The notes beneath the pieces are model-generated. The model saw only the letters and a list, made by a program, of their open reading frames with translations. It was not told the DNA's origin and searched no databases. The translations under genes were made by a program, and so were the position numbers. From an uncultured Fluviicola sp. (GTDB taxonomy: Bacteria > Bacteroidota > Bacteroidia > Flavobacteriales_D > Crocinitomicaceae), in the NCBI RefSeq assembly GCF_902168135.1, contig NZ_CABHOL010000005.1:1-35328 (forward strand): a stretch of 35,328 nucleotides of DNA, in the 5' to 3' direction. Positions 1 to 6,469 of the stretch are shown in pieces. The stretch's first letter is position 1. The number at the start of each line of letters is the position of its first letter.

Positions 1-281
1 TTTTGCTTTTCTACAATTTAGTGATTTGAAAACAATTAATTAAAATCGAATAAATCACTAATAAATAGATAGTTACTAAAAATTCTGTTCACAAATTAGC
101 GAACAATCGAATTCTAAAATTTGAAAAACTCTGAATTTTGGAATTCAACTCTTCCAGCCTCAAATCAGGCTTTAAAGACCAGTTTACAGTAGGAAGCAAT
201 TCCCCTTTATAAAGTATAACCCGGTGGTAAAATATGGCCTATTATGAATCAAATCCCGCGTCTACTTTGACTAAGATTTAG
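1..281. other. AT-rich intergenic leader, no gene seen
   Basis: This stretch before the first gene is AT-rich and holds no convincing open frame on either strand. The only structure I see is a weak hairpin, AGCCT at 156-160 pairing with AGGCT at 167-171. It may carry the tail end of upstream regulation, but nothing more can be supported. Confidence 0.6.
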
Positions 282-289
282 TATATTTG
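282..289 (+). promoter_or_regulatory. Bacteroidota -7 box for the E1 dehydrogenase gene
   Basis: The sequence TATATTTG matches the Bacteroidota -7 consensus TAnnTTTG at every fixed position. It ends 20 bases before the ATG at 310, giving a short leader. No good -33 TTG is seen at the usual spacing. Because the box overlaps the GTG at 289, that GTG is unlikely to be the start codon. Confidence 0.6.
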
Positions 290-309
290 TGCAACTTTAT
301 AACAAAGCT

Positions 310-2754
310 ATGGCATCACAAACACCCCAGGAAGAATTGATCGCAGTCGACTTTAACACCTTCAAATCGGAAGTATTGAAAGACTTTCGTTTGGCAAGTA
401 TCTCAAGAGAAGCATCTCTTTTAGGTCGAAAAGAAGTTCTTACCGGAAAAGCAAAGTTTGGAATTTTCGGTGACGGAAAAGAATTGGCACAAATTGCATT
501 GGCAAAACAGTTCAAAGACGGCGATTTCCGCTCAGGATATTACCGCGACCAAACCCTGATGATGGCCATTGACCAGTTAAATGTCCGCGAGTATTTCTCC
601 GGATTGTTCGGGCATACAGATGAAATCATTGAACCGCAATCCGCAGGAAGACAAATGGGTGGACACTTCTCCACGCGTAACCTGGACGAGAACGGGAACT
701 GGAAAGACCTGACAAAACAAAAGAATTCCTCTGCCGACATCTCTCCTACTGCCGGACAAATGCCGCGTTTATTGGGATTGGCACAAGCATCGAAAGTATA
801 TCGTGAACACCCGACATTGAAAGACCTGGAAGCATTCAAAAAATTCTCGAACGGAGGAAATGAAGTAGCTTTCGGAACAATCGGAGACGCATCCACTTCA
901 GAAGGACCTTTCTGGGAAACCATTAACGCCGCCGGAGTTTTACAGGTGCCAATGGTTATGTCGGTTTGGGATGACGGATACGGAATTTCAGTTCCACGCG
1001 AACACCAAACGACGAAAGGAAGTATTTCCGAAGCATTGAGCGGTATGCAGCGTACGGAAAACTCAAAGGGTTATGAAATTTTCGTGACAAAAGGATGGGA
1101 TTACGCGCACTTATGCGAGACTTACGAAAAAGCCGTTGAATTGGCTCGCAGAGAACACATTCCTGTATTGGTGCACGTGAAAGAAGTAAACCAGCCCCAG
1201 GGTCACTCTACTTCAGGATCTCACGAACGTTATAAAGATGCAGCACGCCTGCAATGGGAATCAGACTTTGATTGTATCAACAAATTCAAAGAATGGATCC
1301 TGAATTTTGACGCTGACGGTCAAAAATTAGCAACCGAAGAAGAATTAGCGCAAATCACAAAAGAAGCGAAAGAATACGTAAACGAACAAAAGAAAGAAGC
1401 GTGGACACTATTCACGCAAGATCTGAAACAGGACCTGGAACGTGCTGTTGGTGTTTTGGAAGTCCTGGCAAATGAAAGCACTAACGGAGTTTTCATTAAA
1501 CGCGAGATCGAAACGCTTCAAAAAACCATGAACCCGATCCGCAAGGATATTTTCAATACTGTTCGAAAAGTATTGCGCCTGATTCGTGATGAAAATACGC
1601 CATCCAGAACAGCTTTGATCGCATGGCTGAAACAGGAAACTGAAAACAATGCAGATCGTTACAGCAGTTATTTATACTCCAATTCGGAAAACAGTGCTTT
1701 AAAAGTAACAGCAGTTGCTCCGGCTTACGATGGAAGCGGACACATGGAAGACGGCCGTATCATTCTACGGGATAACTTCAAGGCAATCTTTGAAAAATAC
1801 CCGGAAGCATTGATTTTTGGGGAGGATGCAGGAAAGATCGGTGGTGTAAACCAATCTTTGGAAGGATTACAGGAACAATTCGGAACACTTCGTGTATCTG
1901 ATGTCGGGATTCGTGAATGTACCATTATCGGACAGGGAATCGGGATGGCCATGCGCGGATTGCGTCCAATTGCTGAAATCCAATACCTGGATTACCTGCT
2001 TTACGGAATCCAAATCATGTCGGATGATTTAGCAACTGTACAATACAGAACCAAAGGCGGACAAAAGGCACCGTTAATCATTTCAACACGCGGACACCGT
2101 TTGGAAGGAATCTGGCACAGTGGTTCACCAATGGGAATGATTATCAATTCCATTCGCGGAGTACATGTGTGTGTTCCGAGAAATATGACAAAAGCAGCAG
2201 GTTTCTACAATACCCTGATGCAGGCAGACGAACCGGCTTTGGTCATTGAACCACTAAACGGCTACCGCATCAAAGAACAGATGCCTACAAATATCGGAAG
2301 CTTCACTACTCCGCTGGGAATTCCTGAAATCGTTACCGAAGGAACAGATCTGACAATCGTTTCTTACGGTTCCACTTTCAATTTATGCGAAGCAGCATTA
2401 AAACCATTGACAGAAATGGGAATTTCAGTTGAATTGATCGATGCTCAAACCCTGCTTCCGTTTGATATCAACGGAATGGTTGCCGAGTCTTTGAAGAAAA
2501 CAAACCGTTTGATGATTGTTGACGAAGACGTAAGTTCAGGTGCAACAGCATTTTTGTTAGACCAGATTCTTGTTAAACAAGGCGGATACGTTCATTTGGA
2601 TTCTGCTCCGGTAACTTTGAGCGCGAAAGATCACAGGCCGGCTTACGGAACTGACGGTGATTATTTCTCCAAGCCGAGTATTGATGATATTGTTGAGGCA
2701 GCTTACGCTATTATGAACGAAGCAGATCCAACAGCTTTCCCTTCGATTTACTAA
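310..2754 (+). CDS. Fused 2-oxoacid dehydrogenase E1 component (alpha and beta halves)
   Basis: This enzyme is the thiamine diphosphate-dependent E1 of a 2-oxoacid dehydrogenase complex (pyruvate or branched-chain 2-oxoacids). It decarboxylates the oxoacid and passes the acyl group to the E2 lipoyl domain in the cytoplasm. The alpha half covers roughly residues 20-390, with the cofactor region GDAS (192-195) followed by WDDGYGIS (220-227). The beta half covers about 465-814, with an FGEDAG motif and a transketolase-like C-terminal domain. A helical linker of about 70 residues joins them. Single-chain alpha-beta E1 of about 800 residues is usual in Bacteroidota. I chose the ATG at 310 (814 residues) over a GTG at 289 because that GTG lies in the promoter box. 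The substrate cannot be fixed from sequence: no E2 or E3 gene is nearby. Confidence 0.93.
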   Translation: MASQTPQEELIAVDFNTFKSEVLKDFRLASISREASLLGRKEVLTGKAKFGIFGDGKELAQIALAKQFKDGDFRSGYYRDQTLMMAIDQLNVREYFSGLFGHTDEIIEPQSAGRQMGGHFSTRNLDENGNWKDLTKQKNSSADISPTAGQMPRLLGLAQASKVYREHPTLKDLEAFKKFSNGGNEVAFGTIGDASTSEGPFWETINAAGVLQVPMVMSVWDDGYGISVPREHQTTKGSISEALSGMQRTENSKGYEIFVTKGWDYAHLCETYEKAVELARREHIPVLVHVKEVNQPQGHSTSGSHERYKDAARLQWESDFDCINKFKEWILNFDADGQKLATEEELAQITKEAKEYVNEQKKEAWTLFTQDLKQDLERAVGVLEVLANESTNGVFIKREIETLQKTMNPIRKDIFNTVRKVLRLIRDENTPSRTALIAWLKQETENNADRYSSYLYSNSENSALKVTAVAPAYDGSGHMEDGRIILRDNFKAIFEKYPEALIFGEDAGKIGGVNQSLEGLQEQFGTLRVSDVGIRECTIIGQGIGMAMRGLRPIAEIQYLDYLLYGIQIMSDDLATVQYRTKGGQKAPLIISTRGHRLEGIWHSGSPMGMIINSIRGVHVCVPRNMTKAAGFYNTLMQADEPALVIEPLNGYRIKEQMPTNIGSFTTPLGIPEIVTEGTDLTIVSYGSTFNLCEAALKPLTEMGISVELIDAQTLLPFDINGMVAESLKKTNRLMIVDEDVSSGATAFLLDQILVKQGGYVHLDSAPVTLSAKDHRPAYGTDGDYFSKPSIDDIVEAAYAIMNEADPTAFPSIY

Positions 2755-2761
2755 TGAGGAT

Positions 2762-3163
2762 TTGAAAAAAGCTGCAGGCATATTGAGTATTGTTTTCGTA
2801 ATGGCCTTGCTTTGGAAGGATATTGCGGCATTCTCATGGAATGTCTGGTTTTATAACAACCAGGTCGAACTCGCAGCCAAATACTGTGTCAATAAGAAAA
2901 AACCGATGCTTCATTGTGACGGTAAATGTTATCTGGCAAAACAACTGAAGAAATTGGAACAGGAGGAAAAGAAAAATCAACCTGTTCCTAAAATGCCTCT
3001 AAAGCTGAAAGAAAACGTCTGGAATTCGGATTCACAGGTAATCACTGATTTTGAAGCAAATACTATCGAAATTCTTTCAGAAAAAACAACTGTCTTCTTT
3101 TACCAAAACACAGAACTGAATTCCTTTTCAGGTTCCGTCTTCCACCCACCCGCTGTCGGATAA
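2762..3163 (+). CDS. Small membrane-anchored protein with HC-x3-C motif
   Basis: This is a 133-residue protein with an N-terminal hydrophobic segment (about residues 5-24) and a metal-site-like pattern: Cys42, then HCDGKC with His51, Cys52 and Cys56, followed by a Lys/Glu-rich helix (59-77). I recognise this as a conserved Bacteroidota family of unknown function that tends to sit near metal-related genes; that link is from memory. The start is a TTG, seven bases after the stop of the E1 gene, so translation is probably coupled. The next possible start is the ATG at 2801, which would remove much of the signal/anchor. Its two downstream neighbours are also Cys- or His-rich envelope proteins. 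A role in copper or other metal handling is inference only. Confidence 0.7.
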   Translation: MKKAAGILSIVFVMALLWKDIAAFSWNVWFYNNQVELAAKYCVNKKKPMLHCDGKCYLAKQLKKLEQEEKKNQPVPKMPLKLKENVWNSDSQVITDFEANTIEILSEKTTVFFYQNTELNSFSGSVFHPPAVG

Positions 3164-3194
3164 TTTCATTCATAGACTCTGTAAGGTTTTTTGC

Positions 3195-3376
3195 CCGCAG
3201 ATCTCGCTGATTACGCAGATTTTTATTAAAAATAATGTGTCGAGCATATTTTCGTGAACAAAAACCTAAAAACCGTTACTCTTTCGAAAGTATCGTAATA
3301 GGAATTTTTATGAATTAATATCAGGGCATAGCTATATTCATTCACTATGGATCTGCGGAATCCGCGAGATCTGCGT
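3195..3376. repeat. Long-arm inverted repeat (CGCAGATCTCGC type)
   Basis: The left arm 3195-3220 and right arm 3351-3376 are reverse complements over 26 bases with three mismatches, separated by about 130 bases of AT-rich DNA. The arms are built around GCAGATCTCGC and CGCAGAT. It fills most of the gap between the genes ending at 3163 and starting at 3429. It looks like an interspersed Bacteroidota intergenic repeat rather than a simple terminator, since the loop is so long. Confidence 0.75.
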
Positions 3377-3428
3377 GAGAACAGTTTACTATGCTTATTT
3401 CTTAGAACAAATTAGTAATTACAGCACC

Positions 3429-4325
3429 ATGAAAAAAAGTTTCCTCTTTTTCGTGTGTCTTGTCGTGTACCAAACCGCGCTGTCATGTGACGTGTGCGGG
3501 TGCGGAGCTTTTAACTCTACACATGGTTTGGGAACATTGGCACAAGGCAATCGATCGAGCATCGGATTAAACTATCAATACCGCCTGTACAAAAGTGAGC
3601 ACCCGGAAGTTTTCGGAAACGGCATCGAACGCAGTACGGATTATTTTCAAAGATTGGACATCCTGGGACAATTGCGCATTTCCAAAAGATGGCAGTTACA
3701 GCTTTCCCTTCCTATTGGATTTAACAAACATATCGCCGATGACACCACTTCACAAAAGAACGGATTGGGAGACCCGACTCTGATGGTCAACTTCTTCCTG
3801 TTTGACAAGCAAGACAGCCTGCAGACCCGCCGTTTTCGCTGGATTGTTGGAGCAGGAATAAAAAGTCCGCTTGGAAAGTTCACTCATCCCGGGGATGCCG
3901 ATTTGTATTTGTATCCGGGAACCGGAAGTTTTGATCCGGTGTTTCAGAACTCGTTCTTCTTCCAAAAGAAAAAATGGAGTTTGCTTCAAACAGCACAATA
4001 TATTTTGCGAGGAGAGAACAAATACAACTACATTCCGGGGTCCTTGTTCAATGCAAGCCTTTTCGTACAGTACAAATTCAGGACCTGGGGTATTTACGCA
4101 GGAACACAATACTCCTGGAGCGGGGTCGACTACCTGAATCGAAAAGCGATCTCAAGCTCTCCCACTCAGGGACAGGTATTAAACGGAATCATCGGAGCAT
4201 CGGTACAATTCAATTCCTGGGTAGTACAGGGAAATTACCACATTCCGATAGCTCAAAACCTGGGAGATGGAAACTCCCACCAAAAAACAGCATTTAGTAT
4301 TTCACTTAATTATTTTTTCAATTAG
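3429..4325 (+). CDS. Secreted Cys-rich outer-membrane barrel-like protein
   Basis: This 298-residue protein has a clear signal peptide (MKKSFLFFVCLVVYQTALS) followed at once by CDVCGCG at the mature N-terminus. The rest is made of alternating amphipathic strands ending in aromatic residues (SLNYFFN), typical of an outer-membrane beta-barrel. Bacteroidota proteins of this kind are often annotated as transporter or MetA-pathway-of-phenol-degradation-like barrels. The N-terminal Cys cluster suggests metal binding at the cell surface or periplasmic face, which is inference. I chose the ATG at 3429 because the open frame upstream runs through the inverted repeat and would hide the signal peptide. 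The next gene starts two bases after its stop, so the two are an operon. Confidence 0.75.
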   Translation: MKKSFLFFVCLVVYQTALSCDVCGCGAFNSTHGLGTLAQGNRSSIGLNYQYRLYKSEHPEVFGNGIERSTDYFQRLDILGQLRISKRWQLQLSLPIGFNKHIADDTTSQKNGLGDPTLMVNFFLFDKQDSLQTRRFRWIVGAGIKSPLGKFTHPGDADLYLYPGTGSFDPVFQNSFFFQKKKWSLLQTAQYILRGENKYNYIPGSLFNASLFVQYKFRTWGIYAGTQYSWSGVDYLNRKAISSSPTQGQVLNGIIGASVQFNSWVVQGNYHIPIAQNLGDGNSHQKTAFSISLNYFFN

Positions 4326-4327
4326 AT

Positions 4328-4732
4328 ATGAAACCATTTTTTATTACAGCAATCCTTGTAAGCAGCATCTCTTTAACTGCTTGTAAAAAAGACAAATCAA
4401 CAGACGACAGTCATGGGCACGAAGATCATGCAACTGCAGTAATCACCATCACTTCACCAACTGAAAACGACACCATCCAGGGAAATTTTTCGGTAACGGG
4501 AACGATAGTTGGAACAGCTGAAATGCACGGATACCAGGTTACAGTAACCAATGCCCTGAATGATTCGATTATTTACCAGAACGACATTCATGACCATTTG
4601 GCTAATTTCACCATAAACCAGGCAGTAACACATTCGTACACAGCTTACACACCCCTGAAACTGGAAGTGGTTGCAGCTTTGGACCATGAAGGGAATACCG
4701 CATCAAAGATTGTTCATTTTGTGGTACATTAA
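4328..4732 (+). CDS. His-rich lipoprotein with Ig-like fold
   Basis: This is a 134-residue lipoprotein. The signal peptide ends in the lipobox LTAC with Cys19 as the acylation site, followed by a short Lys/Asp linker and a His/Asp-rich patch (HGHEDH) that could bind metal. The remainder resembles a single Ig-like/macroglobulin-type beta domain (ITITSPTENDTIQGNFSVTG) with further His residues (MHGY, DIHDH, LDHEG, HFVVH). It starts two bases after the barrel gene, so the two are probably co-transcribed and act together in the envelope. Metal capture or sensing is inference from composition and context. Confidence 0.7.
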   Translation: MKPFFITAILVSSISLTACKKDKSTDDSHGHEDHATAVITITSPTENDTIQGNFSVTGTIVGTAEMHGYQVTVTNALNDSIIYQNDIHDHLANFTINQAVTHSYTAYTPLKLEVVAALDHEGNTASKIVHFVVH

Positions 4733-4762
4733 TTAAAAACATCAGGTTACCAAGAATAATCT

Positions 4763-4842
4763 GTGGGGACGCGAAGCATCGCGTCCCTGCTGTTTGCAAA
4801 CAGTGGGGACGCGAAGCATCGCGTCCCTGCTGTTTGCAAACA
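4763..4842. repeat. Two tandem copies of a 40-bp double-palindrome element
   Basis: Units 4763-4802 and 4803-4842 are identical. Each holds a perfect hairpin, GGGACGCGA-AGCA-TCGCGTCCC (9-bp stem, 4-base loop), followed by the perfect palindrome TGTTTGCAAACA. The array lies between the lipoprotein stop (4732) and nth. The hairpin core CGCGA-N4-TCGCG is shared with the hairpins at 17642-17685 and 32528-32555. It may end transcription from the upstream operon, though no T-tract follows. Confidence 0.9.
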
Positions 4843-4867
4843 ACCATTCTAATTCCGATCATTTCCT

Positions 4868-4875
4868 TATTTTTG
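4868..4875 (+). promoter_or_regulatory. -7 box for nth
   Basis: TATTTTTG matches TAnnTTTG fully and ends only six bases before the nth ATG. If it is the real promoter, transcription would begin at or next to the start codon, giving a leaderless message. Confidence 0.5.
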
Positions 4876-4881
4876 CACGTC

Positions 4882-5526
4882 ATGACTAAAAAAGAAAAAG
4901 CAAAATACGTAATCGACGAACTGGAAAAGTGCTACCCCGAAACTCCGGTTCCATTGGACCATTGGGATGCATATACCCTACTGATCGCTGTTCTGCTTTC
5001 AGCACAATGTACAGACGAACGTGTAAATAAGATTACTCCGGCTTTATTCAAACGCGCATCACGCCCGCAGGACATGATCAAACTATCCGTGGAAGAAATC
5101 AGGGATATCATCAAACCATGCGGACTTTCACCACGGAAATCACAAGCTATTTACGACCTTTCACATTTGATTATCGATAAACACAACGGAGAAGTTCCGC
5201 AAACCTTTGAAGAATTGGAAGCACTACCCGGAGTCGGACATAAAACAGCTTCTGTTGTCATGTCGCAGGCATTCGGGGTTCCTGCATTTCCTGTAGACAC
5301 ACACATTCACCGTTTAATGACCCGCTGGGGGCTGACAAGCGGGAAAAACGTGGAAGAAACCGAGCGTGACGCCAAGAAATTATTCCCGCGTGAATTGTGG
5401 AACAAACTGCACCTGCAGATTATCTTTTACGGCAGAAGCCACTCTCCTGCCCGCTCCCCGAAAAGGGAAATTGATTACATCACCGCGACGATTGGAACCA
5501 AGAAGGCTTTGGAAGAACTGAAATAG
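4882..5526 (+). CDS. nth: Endonuclease III-like DNA glycosylase/AP lyase
   Basis: This base-excision repair enzyme removes oxidised pyrimidines and cuts at abasic sites. At 214 residues it has the family's usual length. The helix-hairpin-helix LPGVGHKTA carries the catalytic Lys121, and the conserved Asp139 lies in VDTHIHR. The C-terminal tail (YGRSHSPARSPKREIDYI) lacks the four cysteines that hold the [4Fe-4S] cluster in E. coli Nth; the only cysteines are 17, 43 and 80, so this is a cluster-less form. I chose the ATG at 4882 because the frame upstream runs through the hairpin repeat. The last 88 bases of the gene are duplicated in diverged form at 6377-6464, beyond the next gene, so the present 3' end may have been brought in by an insertion. 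Confidence 0.93.
   Translation: MTKKEKAKYVIDELEKCYPETPVPLDHWDAYTLLIAVLLSAQCTDERVNKITPALFKRASRPQDMIKLSVEEIRDIIKPCGLSPRKSQAIYDLSHLIIDKHNGEVPQTFEELEALPGVGHKTASVVMSQAFGVPAFPVDTHIHRLMTRWGLTSGKNVEETERDAKKLFPRELWNKLHLQIIFYGRSHSPARSPKREIDYITATIGTKKALEELK
5439..5471 (+). repeat. Left 33-bp direct repeat in nth (possible attachment site)
   Basis: These 33 bases within nth, coding for HSPARSPKREI, are identical to 6377-6409. Upstream of this point the two copies share no similarity, and downstream they diverge at scattered, mostly silent positions. The distance between the copies is 938 bases. This is the pattern left when an element enters a gene's 3' end and supplies a replacement tail. Confidence 0.8.
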
Positions 5527-5561
5527 TGTCAAAATTTCGCAAGAAGACTTAAAAAATCAAC

Positions 5562-5569
5562 TAATTTTG
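5562..5569 (+). promoter_or_regulatory. -7 box for the cassette lipoprotein
   Basis: TAATTTTG matches TAnnTTTG and ends 24 bases before the ATG at 5594, so the lipoprotein gene probably has its own promoter and does not depend on nth transcription. Confidence 0.55.
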
Positions 5570-5593
5570 CCCTAAAATTAAATTGTTATCCAA

Positions 5594-6346
5594 ATGAGGT
5601 TCTTTACCACCTTTATACTCATTTTTGCCCTTTTTTCATTAAATAGTTGTCAGAAGACAAAAAAAGAATCTTGTTCAAAGCCTCCTGAACCAGTAGGTTT
5701 ATCAAGCAACGGACCAGTCATTAAGGGATGGCCTCTTGTTTTAAATACAGTACATTATGGTACAGGTTATATATATAAATGGAGAGGTCCCAATGGTTGG
5801 GCAATGGAAACAACTGACAGTTGGGAAAATTACGAACCAAATAAAGTAACAATAGATTCTGCATCCATCAATAATTCAGGAAGATACTTTGTTGAAATCA
5901 TTCACGAAGGATGTGTAATTGAAGGAGGAAGTGTAGATGTTCAAATAATTGAACCTCCACTTCCACCATGTTCCGTTTCAAATAACTCAAGTACATCAAC
6001 CCTGGGTGGAGTTGGCGGAACAACTTATACATCAGTTTCCCACTCTGGAGGTATTTATTATTCTGTTTATGCGAGTGGCGGTATAAATCAAACCATCAAT
6101 TTCATTTTTAAAGGAACACCAAAGCCCGGAATGTACCTGGTAGATCAAGGATACTATCCTTCTGAATCTGATCACGCTGCAGTATATATTCAATCCGGAT
6201 TTTACGACTTTTTTATGGAATCATACCATACTGTTTATGTCAATGAGGTAAATGGAAAATTGCAGTTTTCATTTTGCAATTGTCATTTCAACAATCCCGT
6301 AGGCTCAACTGAAATCATTATTTCTGCAAAAGTCACCCTTCCATAA
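5594..6346 (+). CDS. Lipoprotein with Ig-like segment, carried between nth tails
   Basis: This is a 250-residue lipoprotein with a signal peptide ending in the lipobox LNSC (Cys19). Residues about 35-120 read like an Ig/PKD-type domain (YKWRGPNGW and SGRYFVEI, as in Bacteroidota adhesin-like repeats). The C-terminal part is Gly/Ser/Thr-rich with many aromatic residues and ends in a strand-rich segment (FSFCNCHFNNPVGSTEIIIS). I do not recognise a specific family. The gene is visibly more AT-rich than nth and lies between two copies of the nth 3' end, so it is the only cargo of a putative 938-bp insertion. A surface role is likely from the signal; the function is unknown. Confidence 0.75.
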   Translation: MRFFTTFILIFALFSLNSCQKTKKESCSKPPEPVGLSSNGPVIKGWPLVLNTVHYGTGYIYKWRGPNGWAMETTDSWENYEPNKVTIDSASINNSGRYFVEIIHEGCVIEGGSVDVQIIEPPLPPCSVSNNSSTSTLGGVGGTTYTSVSHSGGIYYSVYASGGINQTINFIFKGTPKPGMYLVDQGYYPSESDHAAVYIQSGFYDFFMESYHTVYVNEVNGKLQFSFCNCHFNNPVGSTEIIISAKVTLP

Positions 6347-6376
6347 ACGAGTTCAATTTCTCCTATGGCTCGATAA

Positions 6377-6464
6377 CCACTCTCCTGCCCGCTCCCCGAA
6401 AAGGGAAATCGATTACATCACAGCAGCGATAGGAACCAAGAAGGCATTGGAAGAATTGAAGTAA
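6377..6464 (+). pseudogene. Displaced nth 3' end (88-base remnant)
   Basis: This fragment aligns without gaps to nth 5439-5526 and still ends in a stop (TAA at 6462-6464, against TAG in nth). There are nine substitutions in 88 bases. Eight are silent, including the stop codon, and one changes Thr to Ala. Such silent divergence means the copy evolved as part of a working nth gene rather than decaying after duplication. It is most likely the original tail of the resident nth, cut off when the lipoprotein cassette entered. The first 33 bases (6377-6409) are identical to nth. Confidence 0.85.
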
Positions 6465-6469
6465 AAAGC

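Noticed and set aside
289-309. GTG start at 289 for the E1 gene
   Set aside because: The GTG overlaps an exact -7 box, and the ATG at 310 follows at a natural distance.
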